Shown here in pieces: positions 20,123 through 30,391 of a DNA stretch of 64,000 nucleotides. Every line of letters starts with the position of its first letter. Positions within the stretch are counted from its first letter, which is position 1. The DNA lies in NCBI RefSeq assembly GCF_029953635.1, contig NZ_CP124543.1, positions 2,273,455 to 2,337,454 of the forward strand, written 5' to 3'. Under the pieces are notes generated by a model. The model saw only the letters and a list, made by a program, of their open reading frames with translations. It had not been told where the DNA came from and did not search any database. This DNA is from Halotia branconii CENA392. Its GTDB lineage: Bacteria > Cyanobacteriota > Cyanobacteriia > Cyanobacteriales > Nostocaceae. Both the position numbers and the translations under genes were made by a program.

Positions 20123-21124
20123 TTGCAGCCAGTAGGAATAGTTATTATCGGACGCAACGAAGGCGATCGCCTCAAAGATTGCTTAATTTCAGTGATAGGT
20201 GAATCAGTAACAATTGTCTATGTAGATTCTGGATCTACAGATGGAAGTTTAGTACTAGCTAAATCTTTAGGCGTGCATGTAGTAGAGCTGGATTTATTAA
20301 TTCCTTTTACTGCTGCTCGTGCTAGAAATGCGGGGTTTGAACACTTGTTACAAGTAGAACCAAATATTGAATTTGTTCAGTTTGTAGATGGTGACTGTCG
20401 AGTGGTCAAGGGATGGTTAAAACTTGCTATAGATGAGTTTTTGACTCAACCAGATGTTGTAGTAGTGTGTGGCCGACGGCGTGAAGAATTTCCTACTCAG
20501 TCTATTTACAATCGCCTGTGTGACATCGAATGGGACACTCCTGTTGGTGAAGCTAAAGCCTGTGGCGGCGATTCAATGATGCGTGTGAAAGCCCTCAAAC
20601 AGGTTGGAGGATTTAATCCGACTTTAATTGCCGGCGAAGAACCAGAATTGTGTGTGCGGCTGCGTCAGGCAGGTGGCAAAGTTTTACGGATAGATGCAGA
20701 AATGACATTACATGATGCTCAAATTACTCATCTGAGTCAATGGTGGAAGCGATCGCAGCGAGCCGGTCATGCGTATGCTGAAGGAGCATGGTTACACGGT
20801 GATAGTCCTGAACGCCATTGGCTCAAAGAAAGCCACAGTATTTGGTTGTGGGGTTTAATTTTACCACTCCTAGCTATTACGACTGCATGGTTAACTTGGG
20901 GTTTGAGCATCGTTTTTCTAGTGATGCTTTATACGCTATTAATGTATCGCGTATATCAAAGTACCGTGCAACGAGGACTGAAGTTAAAAGATGCGCTTGT
21001 TTACTCCTTATCTTGTGTAATAGCGAAATTTCCGCAAGTGCAAGGACAAATCCAATTTCACATTTCCCGGTTGCTTAAACGGCAGCGTACTTTAGTCGAA
21101 TACAAAAAAGCAACCTCAAATTAA
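20123..21124 (+). CDS. glycosyltransferase family 2, TTG start
   Basis: A 333-residue GT2 protein: VGIVIIGRNEGDRLKDCL, YVDSGSTDGS, FVQFVDGDCRV (metal-binding DGD), GGDSMMRVKAL, AGEEPELCVRLR (acceptor base region) and two C-terminal membrane segments (about 235-275). There is no ATG near the start. TTG at 20123 with GGAGG seven bases upstream is a clear start signal and puts VGIVIIGRN at the proper place. It would add a sugar at the membrane in EPS assembly. It leads into an acyltransferase gene 75 bp on. Confidence 0.85.
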   Translation: MQPVGIVIIGRNEGDRLKDCLISVIGESVTIVYVDSGSTDGSLVLAKSLGVHVVELDLLIPFTAARARNAGFEHLLQVEPNIEFVQFVDGDCRVVKGWLKLAIDEFLTQPDVVVVCGRRREEFPTQSIYNRLCDIEWDTPVGEAKACGGDSMMRVKALKQVGGFNPTLIAGEEPELCVRLRQAGGKVLRIDAEMTLHDAQITHLSQWWKRSQRAGHAYAEGAWLHGDSPERHWLKESHSIWLWGLILPLLAITTAWLTWGLSIVFLVMLYTLLMYRVYQSTVQRGLKLKDALVYSLSCVIAKFPQVQGQIQFHISRLLKRQRTLVEYKKATSN

Positions 21125-21199
21125 ACACTACTTGATTTTGAAATATTTTGTACTGCTAGTTACGGAAGTATCTACAGACTTTTTGTCCAGAGGTAAATC

Positions 21200-22285
21200 A
21201 TGAAACAAGGTAGCCCATTGGCACCCCTAACTGAAAAATCTTCTAAAGTCCGTTTTTACTTTCTTGATGCCTTTAGAGGACTCGCTGCATTGTGGGTTGT
21301 TCTGTATCATGCTGAGTCGGGCAATCATATCACTCAATTAAGCAAATTTCTACCCGAATGGATTGTACTTGTAGTCTTCAAATGGGGACATCTGGGTGTA
21401 TCTATATTCTTTGTCTTAAGTGGTTTCGTGATTGCACATTCGTTACGAGCTAAGAAGATTAATCTAGCCTACTTCAGTAATTTTACTTTAGGTAGATTTA
21501 TCCGGTTGAGTATACCTTATTACGCATCAATCGTTTTAGTTCTCTGCTTGATGGTTATCTCGTCCAAGGTTAAAGGCGAAGTATTAGTACTACCATCTTT
21601 AGAAAGTCTGTTAGCGCATCTATTATATCTTCAAGAAATTCTTGGACTAAAGCAGATTAATACTGTCTACTGGACTCTGTGTCTAGAAATGCAGTTTTAT
21701 GTGATTTTCTGTTTGGTATTAGGTTTATCACAGAAGTTAGATGATTTTAAAAATGTGAACTCTGGTCGAGCATTAATTTTTGTCCCTGTATCTGTGCTTG
21801 CTGCTGTGTGTTCACTACAAGTCTTCAACAATCATCTCTGGTCTGCATTGTTTCTGCCCTATTGGTATAGTTTTCTTCTGGGAGCTTTTGCTTATTGGTC
21901 ATATACCAATGTGTTGAAGCCTGTATATTTCTACTTTTATTGTGCAGTTATAACGTTTATATCTATCAGCGATCACTCATTATTCATGTTTACCTGTGTT
22001 ATTGTCGCAACTCTGTTTTTAGAAGTTGGACGAACTAATCGTCTGCAAATTTGGCTAAACTGGCGTTGGCTACAATTTATCAGTTTGATCTCGTACAGCC
22101 TTTACCTTGTGCATAATCCAATTACTGGTGCGACATTCCTGGCAGGATTTAAACTACTAGGTCATTTTGTTTGGACTGAAGTCTTTTTGTTAATAGTTAC
22201 TATTATGGCGTGTACTGTCTGTGCTTGGATTATGTGGAAATTGGTAGAACAACCATCCATAGAGCTTAGTAGAAAAGTCAAGTAA
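21200..22285 (+). CDS. acyltransferase-3 family membrane protein
   Basis: A 361-residue protein with FYFLDAFRGLAALWVVLYHAES near the start, GHLGVSIFFVLSGFVIAHSLR, and VYWTLCLEMQFYVIFCLVL mid-protein; all match acyltransferase-3. About ten membrane segments. It is the third such protein here, which suggests several acylations of the polysaccharide or several polysaccharides. It lies on the same strand as the preceding GT2 gene and is probably transcribed with it. Its substrate is not predictable. Confidence 0.85.
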   Translation: MKQGSPLAPLTEKSSKVRFYFLDAFRGLAALWVVLYHAESGNHITQLSKFLPEWIVLVVFKWGHLGVSIFFVLSGFVIAHSLRAKKINLAYFSNFTLGRFIRLSIPYYASIVLVLCLMVISSKVKGEVLVLPSLESLLAHLLYLQEILGLKQINTVYWTLCLEMQFYVIFCLVLGLSQKLDDFKNVNSGRALIFVPVSVLAAVCSLQVFNNHLWSALFLPYWYSFLLGAFAYWSYTNVLKPVYFYFYCAVITFISISDHSLFMFTCVIVATLFLEVGRTNRLQIWLNWRWLQFISLISYSLYLVHNPITGATFLAGFKLLGHFVWTEVFLLIVTIMACTVCAWIMWKLVEQPSIELSRKVK

Positions 22286-22388
22286 GCTAATCTTGATCTG
22301 AATCTTGAAGATACACAAAAACTTTAATCTGTTGCAGATGTAATAGGAAGTTACAATACATCTGTTGGCTTGCTAGGCGATCGCTTTT

Positions 22389-23825
22389 ATGTTGGGTCAG
22401 TTACTAGACGGACGCTATAAAATTCTTCAAACCTTGGGTTCTGGTGGCTTTAGTCATACCTATATTGCCGAAGATACCAAACTTTACAACACTCGCTGTG
22501 TAGTTAAACAACTCAAGCCGCAAGCAACTGACCCCAAGCATTTGCAATTAGCCAGAAGATTATTCGACTCCGAAGCCCAACTTTTGCACGAATTGGGTAA
22601 TCATAATCAAATACCCCAACTACTGGCTCATTTTGAAGAAAACCAGGAATTTTATTTAGTTCAGCAATTTATCCCAGGTCATCCTTTAAGCCGTGAACTG
22701 ACACCTGGAAAACGGTGGAGTGAGGCTTATGTCATCGCCTTATTACAAAGTATCCTTGAGCCTTTAGTCTTTGTCCATCAAAATCATGTCATTCACCGAG
22801 ATATCAAACCTCCTAACTTAATTCGACGGCAATCTGATGGCCAGATTGTCTTGATTGATTTTGGAGCCGTCAAACAGATTGGTACTAGAGTATTGAGTCC
22901 TCAAGGACAAACTAGAATGACTGTATGCATTGGCACACCTGGCTATATGCCTAGTGAACAAAGTCAGGGTTGTCCCAAATTAAGTAGCGATATTTATGCG
23001 GTAGGTTTGATTTGTATCCAAGCCTTAACAGGATTAATGCCTGACCATTTGAAAGAAGATCCCCAAACTGCTGAGATTATTTGGCGTGACTTAGTATCTG
23101 TTGATCCAGAACTGGGTGATGTTTTAGATAAAATGGTACGCTATGACTTCAGGCAGCGATACCAGTCAGCCGCAGAAGCGTTGGCTAGAGTACAAAAGCT
23201 GGCAAATACTTATGCATTAACATCACAGTCAGTTACTCGCACATATACACCGATTCTTGAACATAGTCATACTCAACCACCCCTTTTTTCTGTACCGCCC
23301 CCAGTTCTACCTCAATACAGTCGAGAAGTTGCTTTTCCAGCTAAACTTTTATCGCCTCTAAAACCATTCGTAATAGACCATTACCTAAGGGTAGGATGGA
23401 GCTTTTATTTTCAATGGATATTAGCGAGTGTTTTTGGTTACGCTGGAGGATTTTTTATTGGGTTTGGTCTTCTGGGAAATTTAGGTGAGGTAGCCTCTAT
23501 TTGTTTTTGTGGATTAGCTGTGGGAGTTAAGCAATGGATAGTGCTACGGCGGAAAGTTTCACAGCCTTCTTGGGAATGGGTTTTGGCAACTACTCTGGCT
23601 GTTGTGATTACTTTTTTTCTCAGTGGATTAACTAACCTTAAAGATTTTATTTTTTTACATGGATTTATTATTGGCATTGGGCAATGGTTCGTACTGCGGC
23701 GATTAGTTTACCGAGCTGGTTGGTGGATATTAGTGAATGCCATTGGTGGTTGGATTGGTGGAATTATTTCTGGAGTAATGCTGCTGTGGTTGTTACAAAG
23801 ACCGAAAAGCACGAGCAATCCTTGA
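22389..23825 (+). CDS. serine/threonine protein kinase with C-terminal membrane domain
   Basis: A 478-residue protein. The kinase domain (about 10-270) has the Gly-rich loop GSGGFSHTY (17-25), Lys40 in CVVKQLK, the catalytic loop HRDIKPPN (D138, N143), DFG at 158-160 region (D157) and a GTPGYMPSEQ activation-end motif, so it looks active. A Pro-rich linker (about 285-310) leads to five hydrophobic segments (345-475) separated by repeats of the type QWIVLRR / QWFVLRR. This layout is common in cyanobacterial Pkn2-type kinases. A HIP1 site sits right before the start. It may respond to the membrane state; targets are unknown. Confidence 0.85.
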   Translation: MLGQLLDGRYKILQTLGSGGFSHTYIAEDTKLYNTRCVVKQLKPQATDPKHLQLARRLFDSEAQLLHELGNHNQIPQLLAHFEENQEFYLVQQFIPGHPLSRELTPGKRWSEAYVIALLQSILEPLVFVHQNHVIHRDIKPPNLIRRQSDGQIVLIDFGAVKQIGTRVLSPQGQTRMTVCIGTPGYMPSEQSQGCPKLSSDIYAVGLICIQALTGLMPDHLKEDPQTAEIIWRDLVSVDPELGDVLDKMVRYDFRQRYQSAAEALARVQKLANTYALTSQSVTRTYTPILEHSHTQPPLFSVPPPVLPQYSREVAFPAKLLSPLKPFVIDHYLRVGWSFYFQWILASVFGYAGGFFIGFGLLGNLGEVASICFCGLAVGVKQWIVLRRKVSQPSWEWVLATTLAVVITFFLSGLTNLKDFIFLHGFIIGIGQWFVLRRLVYRAGWWILVNAIGGWIGGIISGVMLLWLLQRPKSTSNP

Positions 23826-23973
23826 GTGATGAAAATTATATTTTATAGAAAGCGGTGAGAAACTCTATCCCTTCATCAGTGGTCAAGGTTGCTCCTCCCG
23901 CTGCTTGGGCATTGGACATGGGGAAGAAGTTATATCATGTCTAGTGAAAGACTTTTAAATGCGTAACAGCTTA

Positions 23974-24309
23974 CTATACGAAACGAAAAATTAACGGGTA
24001 ACGATAGGGTACATGAGGTTGGTTCAGAACATTAACTATGGCAACAATTGGCATGATAATACTGACCACCCATAGCCCAGCCAATAACACAAATCCAATC
24101 CCAATAAAAATCAACAAACCAAATATAATCCCATAAATGAAGAGATTAATGTGAAAATTAAGGGATTCTTTAGCGTTTTCTTTAACAATAGGGTCGTTAT
24201 TGATTAATAAAATCGCTATGGGTATCCCAATCGAGATAACTGTAGAACTAAAAAATATCGCTCCGTGAGATAAAGCAGACAAAAGCTTACTTTGTGGTGA
24301 GTTTTCCAT
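23974..24309 (-). CDS. DUF4870-domain membrane protein
   Basis: A 111-residue protein with three hydrophobic segments and the family pattern: SALSHGAIFFSSTVISIGIPIAI, then NDPIVKENAKESLNFHIN and a C-terminal pair of membrane helices. DUF4870/Tic20-like small proteins are of unknown function. An AGGAG lies upstream at slightly long spacing. It sits 45 bp downstream of lnt on the same strand in the order gyrA-lnt-this gene, so it may be transcribed with them. Confidence 0.75.
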   Translation of the reverse strand: MENSPQSKLLSALSHGAIFFSSTVISIGIPIAILLINNDPIVKENAKESLNFHINLFIYGIIFGLLIFIGIGFVLLAGLWVVSIIMPIVAIVNVLNQPHVPYRYPLIFRFV

Positions 24310-24354
24310 AACACAATATTCTCCTTTGTATTTGGCGATCGCTACCTTTGGATT

Positions 24355-25935
24355 TTATGATCTCAACTCGGTATTGCCATCATTTTGCCAGAAAATATTA
24401 ACACCCCATCCCAAAGCAGCCAATCCTAACAATAAAGGAGTCAACCAATCACCCCAACGCACATACAAAGTTTGTGTTTGCCGTCGATAAATAGTTTCGG
24501 CGTGAGTTTCATAAGTATTATATCCAGATATCCACAAGGTTTTGCCGTGAGGATTTACAAAAGCTGAATATCCTGTATTAGTTGCCCGCACTGTCCATCT
24601 ATCAGTTTCTATCGCCCGCATAATATCTTGGGCGTGGTGTTGCAAGGGCATGGGCGTACTGTAATGGGCATCATTAGAAGAACTGAGGATAAATTGCCCA
24701 CCATTTGCAGCTTGACGGCGAAATACTTCAGGAAATGCCGATTCATAACAAATACCAACGATCGCCCGTCCAAATGGCGTATCAAACACTTGATTTGCTA
24801 AACCTGGAACTTGGTGTTCATCTAAAGGCGACAAGCGCTGAACTATACCACCCAAAATGTTTTCAAAGGGAATATATTCGCCTAAGGGTACTAGTTTGGC
24901 TTTATCGTAACGGCTGGTAATTTCACCTTTATCTGTAACATTAAATAAGCTGTTGGTATAACTGCGTCCTCGTTCTCCAAAAGCCCCAATCCAGGCAACT
25001 ACATTTTTTTCCTGTACTGCTGAGACGAAAGAAGTTGAAAGCAAGTCGTGCTGAAAAAAAGGCAAAGCCCCCTCTGGGGTGAGAACTGCATTTACACCTT
25101 GATCTACTAAAGTTAAATACCCATTGGTATAACCTGTCAGGGCGCGACGCAAACCTTCGGGGATGAGTTTAATTTTATTAGGGATATTACCTTGAATAAT
25201 TCCTACTTTTAAGGCGGCGGCTGGTGGTTCAGCGATAGGACGAATATATAAAATTAAGCCAATAAGATGGCAAATGATAAATATACCACTGGCGATCGCT
25301 AAATATTTATTTCTGTGTTGACGATTGATCCAAGCTTCGGCAACTAAGCCATTGACAGCTGCGATCGCGGCTGTCACAGTATTAGGGCCAGAAAGTTGAC
25401 CAAGGTGTAAAATTACCAGATCATGCGGTGACTGAGTATAAGCCAAAGAACTCCACCACAAAGGGCCAGCACTCCACAGACTTTCTAAACCACACCAAAC
25501 AGCTGTACCAATTAAAACACGTAACCACGGTTTTTGCTGGGCAAGACGAGCCATCACAGTTGCCCAAATAGCAACGAATATTCCTCCCCAAAGGCTAACG
25601 AACGCCCAACAAAACAGGGTAATTGCCAAACTCGGCCACCAAGGAACACCCAACCAAGTCATCGGATGAATGCCAGTAATCCAAGATAAGGCGACACCGT
25701 GGTAGCCAATACCCCAAGCTGAAGCAATTAAAAATGAAGACTTTTCTCCAGAATTTTTAATTTTTAATTTTTCATTTTTAATTATGAAAACCCACAGAGG
25801 GGCTAAGGCAATCCACCCTAAAAACCATGCGCCAACTGGGGCTACGGTTAGCCCCATTACAACCCCACTTAAGAAGGATAAAGTGTAAAGGCTAAAAACT
25901 GAAAACCGCTTTTTGTCGGATACTTCATATTTCAT
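24355..25935 (-). CDS. lnt: apolipoprotein N-acyltransferase
   Basis: A 526-residue protein, usual length for Lnt: an N-terminal membrane part (about six helices) then a nitrilase-type domain with intact catalytic residues Glu in LTPEGALPFF (about 286), Lys in YDKAKLVPLGEY (about 343) and Cys in GICYESAFPE (about 395). It adds the third acyl chain to lipoproteins at the plasma membrane. A heptamer repeat array (25751-25785) lies inside the gene and encodes a short Lys/Asn/Ile-rich loop near residues 50-61. The start follows gyrA by 17 bp, so the two are an operon. Confidence 0.93.
   Translation of the reverse strand: MKYEVSDKKRFSVFSLYTLSFLSGVVMGLTVAPVGAWFLGWIALAPLWVFIIKNEKLKIKNSGEKSSFLIASAWGIGYHGVALSWITGIHPMTWLGVPWWPSLAITLFCWAFVSLWGGIFVAIWATVMARLAQQKPWLRVLIGTAVWCGLESLWSAGPLWWSSLAYTQSPHDLVILHLGQLSGPNTVTAAIAAVNGLVAEAWINRQHRNKYLAIASGIFIICHLIGLILYIRPIAEPPAAALKVGIIQGNIPNKIKLIPEGLRRALTGYTNGYLTLVDQGVNAVLTPEGALPFFQHDLLSTSFVSAVQEKNVVAWIGAFGERGRSYTNSLFNVTDKGEITSRYDKAKLVPLGEYIPFENILGGIVQRLSPLDEHQVPGLANQVFDTPFGRAIVGICYESAFPEVFRRQAANGGQFILSSSNDAHYSTPMPLQHHAQDIMRAIETDRWTVRATNTGYSAFVNPHGKTLWISGYNTYETHAETIYRRQTQTLYVRWGDWLTPLLLGLAALGWGVNIFWQNDGNTELRS
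25751..25785. repeat. 7-nt repeat array inside lnt
   Basis: Minus strand units AATTAAA, AATGAAA, AATTAAA, AATTAAA, AATT in phase. It lies in the coding region for a loop between the first membrane segments of Lnt and leaves the reading frame open. Confidence 0.65.
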
Positions 25936-25952
25936 CCTTCACCTTTGATCCT

Positions 25953-28550
25953 TTATTCTGCTTCTTCTGTTTCTGCTTCTGCTTCACTAGCAGCATCGGG
26001 AGGAACTATGGCCACCCCTGTAATTGCGTCATCTTCGTCGAGACGTTGCACTCTTACCCCAGTAGCCGATCGCGACTGTACCGAAATTGCATTCACTGCT
26101 TGACGAATGATAATACCGCGATTTGTCACCATCATGATCTCGTCGTCATTGTTGACAATACCCAGGGTAGCTAATTTGTCTTTGGTTTTGCGGTTTTTAA
26201 ATTTGGTGGCCATTAAACCTTGACCGGCGCGATTTTGCAGTCTAAATTGAGCAACTGGTACGCGTTTGCCGTAACCTCCCATTGTGATTACTAATACCCA
26301 AGGGCCGACATTACCGTTGCTTGGTATTTCTGTAACTTCTTCGTTAATTTCGATTTCTTCGGTTTCAACTTCTTCAATTTCCACTTCATCTGGATTCAAG
26401 GTGTCCAAAATGGCTGCTGGAAGAATATCCATCCCTACCAATTCATCACCCTTTTTCAGTTTCATTGATTTCACTCCACGAGTAGCCCTACTTAAAGGAC
26501 GTAGTTGTTCGTGGGTACATCTAAAGTGAATCGCCATACCCAGACGAGAACCAACGATTATGCTGTCTTCAACTCTGGCGCGTCGCACCCAGCGCAGTTG
26601 ATCGCCTTCTTCTAAAGAAATAGCAATTAAGCCATTTGCCCGAATATGACTAAAGGCTGCTAATTCGGTTTTTTTGATATTGCCGCCTTTGGTGAGCATA
26701 ACTAAATATTCATCGCTGCTAAACTCACTGACTGGGACAATGGAGGTGATTTTTTCGGCTCTGGGAATGGGTAGCATTTGCACAATGGGCGTACCGCGAC
26801 TGGTACGGGAACCCACGGGGATTTGGTAAGCTTTGAGGCAGTACACTACACCGCGATCGCTAAAGAATAAAACGCTGTCATGATCGCAGCAAGTCAAGAA
26901 ATGTTCAACGGTGTCATCAATTTTGACCTTGGCTGCGGCTTTCCCTCTAGTGGCACGGTTTTGAGCCTCGAAGGTATTAACGGGCATCCGTTTGATGTAA
27001 CCTTGCTCTGTAAGAAGAATGATCGCCTTTTCATTGGCAATCAAGTCACGTTCATCAATTTCTCCTTCTGCATGGGTGATGACTGTGCGTCTAGGAGTAG
27101 CAAAGCTTGTTTTGATTTGGGCGATTTCGGTTTCAATAATTTCTAGCACCCGTTCTCGCCGTGCCAAAATATCTTGTAAATCAGCGATTTGTGTTTGTAA
27201 ATCCTCGTGTTCTTGGCGAATTTTGTCTGCTTCTAAAGCAGTTAACCGCCGTAATTGCATCTGTAAAATGGCATCGGCTTGTACTTCTGAAAGCCCGTAA
27301 TTTGTGATCAATTCGCCTTTAGCTGTGGGGGCATCCGGTGCATGACGAATTAAGGTAATAATCACATCTAAATGAGATAAAGCAATTAATAACCCTTGCA
27401 AAAGATGGTCGCGTTCTTCAGCTTTTCGCAGTTCGTAGCGGGTACGTCTGGCAATAGATTCGATGCGAAAATCGAGGAATACTTCTAAGAATTGTTTGAG
27501 GGTGAGGATTTGGGGTTCACCATTCACTAAAGCCAACATGTTAGCCCCAAAGTTGGCTTGCAGTGGGGTTTGTTTATAAAGGTTGTTTAGTACTACACGG
27601 GGATAGGCATCGCGCTTAAGTTCGATGACGATTCTCATGCCGTCGCGATCGCTTTCATCCCGAATATCTGCAATTCCCTCAATCCGCTTGTCATTCACCA
27701 ACTCGGCGATTTTTTCAATCAGCGCTGCTTTGTTGGTTTGGTAGGGCAATTCGGTAATAATAATTGCTTCTCTTTCTGGCCGTCCCCGCTGTTCAATAGT
27801 TTCAATATTGGCAACACCGCGCATGGTAATCGAACCACGCCCAGTAGTATAAGCTTCTCTAATTGATGCCGTTCCTAGAATCTGCGCCCCAGTGGGAAAG
27901 TCTGGCCCTTGGACATACTGCATTAACTCCAAGTTGGTGATTTCTGGATTGTGAATTAGTGCCACTAAGCCATCAATCAATTCGCCTAAGTTGTGGGGAG
28001 GGATATTAGTCGCCATACCCACGGCAATCCCCGAAGATCCATTTAGCAGCAGTTGGGGAATCCGTGATGGTAAAACTGTAGGTTCTTGTTGAGAACCGTC
28101 GAAGTTATCAGCAAAGTCTACGGTTTCTGATTCGATGTCTTGCAGTAGGGCGGCACTGGTTAAAGCCTGTAAGCGGCATTCTGTGTATCGCATTGCCGCT
28201 GGCGGATCGTTGTCTACTGAACCGAAGTTACCATGCCCATTAATTAGGGGCGATCGCATCGAAAAATCCTGCGCCATCCGCACTAACGCATCGTATACTG
28301 CCGTATCGCCGTGGGGGTGATATTTACCCAGCACTTCCCCGACTACACGGGCGCATTTCCGAAAAGGTCGATCTGCGCTTAAACCCAACTCGTGCATAGC
28401 GTAGAGGATGCGGCGATGCACAGGTTTTAGACCATCCCTGGCATCTGGCAGCGCCCGACCCACTATTACACTCATGGCGTATTCGAGATAAGATCGGGAC
28501 ATTTCGTTCCGCAGATCTGTTGGGATAATCCTCTCCTGTGAGAATGTCAT
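25953..28550 (-). CDS. gyrA: DNA gyrase subunit A
   Basis: An 865-residue protein. The N-terminal breakage-reunion domain has [19 protein letters not shown], the catalytic Tyr122 in [10 protein letters not shown] and the drug-contact segment [13 protein letters not shown] with Thr at 83. The C-terminal domain shows six beta-pinwheel-type repeats, including the GyrA-box-like [10 protein letters not shown], and an acidic tail rich in Glu and Ala. With GyrB it introduces negative supercoils. It is upstream of lnt with a 17-bp gap. Length is normal and no disruption is seen. Confidence 0.97.
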   Translation of the reverse strand: MTFSQERIIPTDLRNEMSRSYLEYAMSVIVGRALPDARDGLKPVHRRILYAMHELGLSADRPFRKCARVVGEVLGKYHPHGDTAVYDALVRMAQDFSMRSPLINGHGNFGSVDNDPPAAMRYTECRLQALTSAALLQDIESETVDFADNFDGSQQEPTVLPSRIPQLLLNGSSGIAVGMATNIPPHNLGELIDGLVALIHNPEITNLELMQYVQGPDFPTGAQILGTASIREAYTTGRGSITMRGVANIETIEQRGRPEREAIIITELPYQTNKAALIEKIAELVNDKRIEGIADIRDESDRDGMRIVIELKRDAYPRVVLNNLYKQTPLQANFGANMLALVNGEPQILTLKQFLEVFLDFRIESIARRTRYELRKAEERDHLLQGLLIALSHLDVIITLIRHAPDAPTAKGELITNYGLSEVQADAILQMQLRRLTALEADKIRQEHEDLQTQIADLQDILARRERVLEIIETEIAQIKTSFATPRRTVITHAEGEIDERDLIANEKAIILLTEQGYIKRMPVNTFEAQNRATRGKAAAKVKIDDTVEHFLTCCDHDSVLFFSDRGVVYCLKAYQIPVGSRTSRGTPIVQMLPIPRAEKITSIVPVSEFSSDEYLVMLTKGGNIKKTELAAFSHIRANGLIAISLEEGDQLRWVRRARVEDSIIVGSRLGMAIHFRCTHEQLRPLSRATRGVKSMKLKKGDELVGMDILPAAILDTLNPDEVEIEEVETEEIEINEEVTEIPSNGNVGPWVLVITMGGYGKRVPVAQFRLQNRAGQGLMATKFKNRKTKDKLATLGIVNNDDEIMMVTNRGIIIRQAVNAISVQSRSATGVRVQRLDEDDAITGVAIVPPDAASEAEAETEEAE

Positions 28551-29090
28551 AACCTAGAAAACTCCAAAAAATGTAGATTGTAGCCCTTACAGTTGACAAA
28601 GCGCCAAATTATTCCAAATTTTCCTTGAATAATTGCCATATTTTGATACAATTCTAACATAATACTGTCTTTTTTTGCTAGGTCAGTTAACTCAGATATC
28701 TTGCCAAAACTCTTGTCAAAAAAGAGTTAATGATTGTCGCTTTATTTGCAGTCAAAATTTCAAACATAAATTATTAATTTAAAATTTAAACTCTAGTATC
28801 TAGTGTTGAGTTTGATTTGTAGCAGAGGTCTTTATTTGGTGGCACTATTTAATTTTCTATTGAATAACTTTAATGGAACATCAAATATTTAATCTTATCT
28901 TTTTGGATATTAAATACTATTTAATTTAATAGAACGTTTTATTACTAAGGAAGTTATCATTTTTCCTAATATATTTAATAGGTTGTACAAATGATTGAAG
29001 GTTATTTGAAAATAGTAATTTAAGTCGCAAGATAGTGTTAATGTTTCTACGTCATCCCTTAAGCTTAGGCTATGAATTGGAAAAGTATTG
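28551..29090. other. divergent intergenic region upstream of gyrA
   Basis: A 540-bp AT-rich gap between gyrA and a small forward gene. It presumably holds the gyrA promoter. I found no well-formed -35/-10 pair, RNA gene or inverted repeat with a T-run. Confidence 0.45.
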
Positions 29091-29309
29091 ATGAATAAGG
29101 AAATAAATCCCAACCAAGCAGAAAAAATAAATTCTGAAAGCGACGCATCACAATTAAGTCCGGAGGTAGTTGACAAAATCAAACATCCTCTAAAAATGGA
29201 TGACGTGATCCGGCAACAATCACTAGCAGAACGTAGAAGTAACCCAACTTTAGTACCAGAAATGTTAGAAGAACCAAGCGATGCAATGCTTGATATTACT
29301 AAAGAATAG
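29091..29309 (+). CDS. small hydrophilic protein of unknown function
   Basis: A 72-residue acidic protein beginning MNKEINPNQAEKINS. It has no membrane segment and no motif I know; QQSLAERRSNPTLVPEMLEEP is its most protein-like part. I chose ATG 29091 over the adjacent TTG at 29088. A real gene is supported by codon content and by the clean open frame, but not by a clear ribosome site. Some cyanobacteria have similar short proteins of unknown role; this is not checked. Confidence 0.5.
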   Translation: MNKEINPNQAEKINSESDASQLSPEVVDKIKHPLKMDDVIRQQSLAERRSNPTLVPEMLEEPSDAMLDITKE

Positions 29310-29538
29310 TGACGTAAGTCCTAAATAATGAACAGTTATCAGTGATGTATTTGGGTTGAAATTCCCGACTGCTCACCAGTGGTAGGCTTCATCTGATAAC
29401 TGATTTAATCAGCCTTGTTTGCAAGAGAAGGCTGCGATCGCTTATAAAGGAATATAGTTAACAATTTTTTTTGCAATTGATATTGCTATCAGTTGATTTA
29501 ATAAATTACTTATAAACTTTTCAAGGGGAGCATGAGAT

Positions 29539-29823
29539 ATGGATATGCAAGTCCTGAGAGAGCGTGCTGGACTTAGCCGTGCAGAGGTTGCCTTCAGACT
29601 TGCAATCAGTGAAACCAGTGTTCGTAACTGGGAAGCTGGACGCACTGAACCCACAATGACACCAAAAAAATATTTAGATGCTTTGCGCCTGTTTAAATGT
29701 ACACCTGAAGAATTGGCAGCCGCAAGCGAAAAATCAATTAATCAGCGGCATAAACGTAAACCAGGAAGGCCTAAACGCTATCCAGATAACCAAGTCACTC
29801 AGTTAAGCTCATCCTCAAGGTGA
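29539..29823 (+). CDS. XRE-family helix-turn-helix regulator with AT-hook-like tail
   Basis: A 94-residue protein with a ribosome site (AAGGGGAGC, 29521-29530) ahead of the ATG. Residues about 2-60 form an XRE-type HTH: LRERAGLSRAEVAFRLAISE, TSVRNWEAGRTEPTM. After it comes a basic stretch KRKPGRPKRYP (72-82), with the G-R-P core of an AT-hook. Both parts bind DNA, suggesting a small transcription factor or nucleoid protein. The target sites are unknown. A hairpin terminator follows the stop directly. Confidence 0.8.
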   Translation: MDMQVLRERAGLSRAEVAFRLAISETSVRNWEAGRTEPTMTPKKYLDALRLFKCTPEELAAASEKSINQRHKRKPGRPKRYPDNQVTQLSSSSR

Positions 29824-29828
29824 AATAA

Positions 29829-29861
29829 AAAACTTCACGCCAACTTGCGGGATGAAGTTTT
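29829..29861 (+). terminator. hairpin terminator after the HTH gene
   Basis: AAAACTTCA (29829-29837) pairs with TGAAGTTTT (29853-29861), with an inner CGC/GCG pair in the loop, six bases after the stop. The right arm ends in a short T-run. It is a plausible intrinsic terminator. Confidence 0.6.
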
Positions 29862-29889
29862 CAGACATAGGGAATTTGTACTGAGTTGA

Positions 29890-29975
29890 GCCTGAGCGCA
29901 GTCGTAAAGCCTGCGGCATAAGCTACGCTTAGCGCGCAGTGTCTTTGATAGGAGAAGGGCGCAGCCGAAGTAGCT
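29890..29975. repeat. second copy of the dispersed repeat
   Basis: GTAAAGCCTGCGGCAT (29904-29919) and similar flanks recur from 5988-6003. After it the two copies share a GCTTCGCTTAG / GCTACGCTTAG type segment and a GGAGAAG or GAGAACG end. The rest of 29976-30391 shows no gene. Confidence 0.55.
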
Positions 29976-30391
29976 TGTCTAAGTGTTCACTGATTTAACC
30001 ACTAATGAAGGGATAAAGTTTTCTGCCGCTTTCAATAAAGTATGGGACGTTTGTTGTTTCCCCAGAATGCTACTGGATGATTTAACGATACTTCGTTGAT
30101 TTGACTAAATCTTAAGCTGCTCTTAAATTGATAGTCACCTATATTGAATAAATTAATCGTGCAGTTATTGGCAATTTGGGAATAGCTTTAACTTCAGTTA
30201 GCACAAGCGATAGGGAAAACACCTAGAAACAGGAAAAAGCTGATGAATTTTTAGTTGTTAGCTATTTATTCTGGCTCTGTAACTAAAGTAGTAAATCTCT
30301 AACTAGTGCGATCGCTCACCATATTTGCCACTGCGGCGCGATAAGATTCTAAAACAATAGTCGTACTCAAATAGTCGTACTAAAGGTCTAA

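Noticed and set aside
4365..22285. Heterocyst-envelope (HEP) island
   Set aside because: Gene types fit EPS in general, but I cannot match specific hep genes, so the name is not justified.
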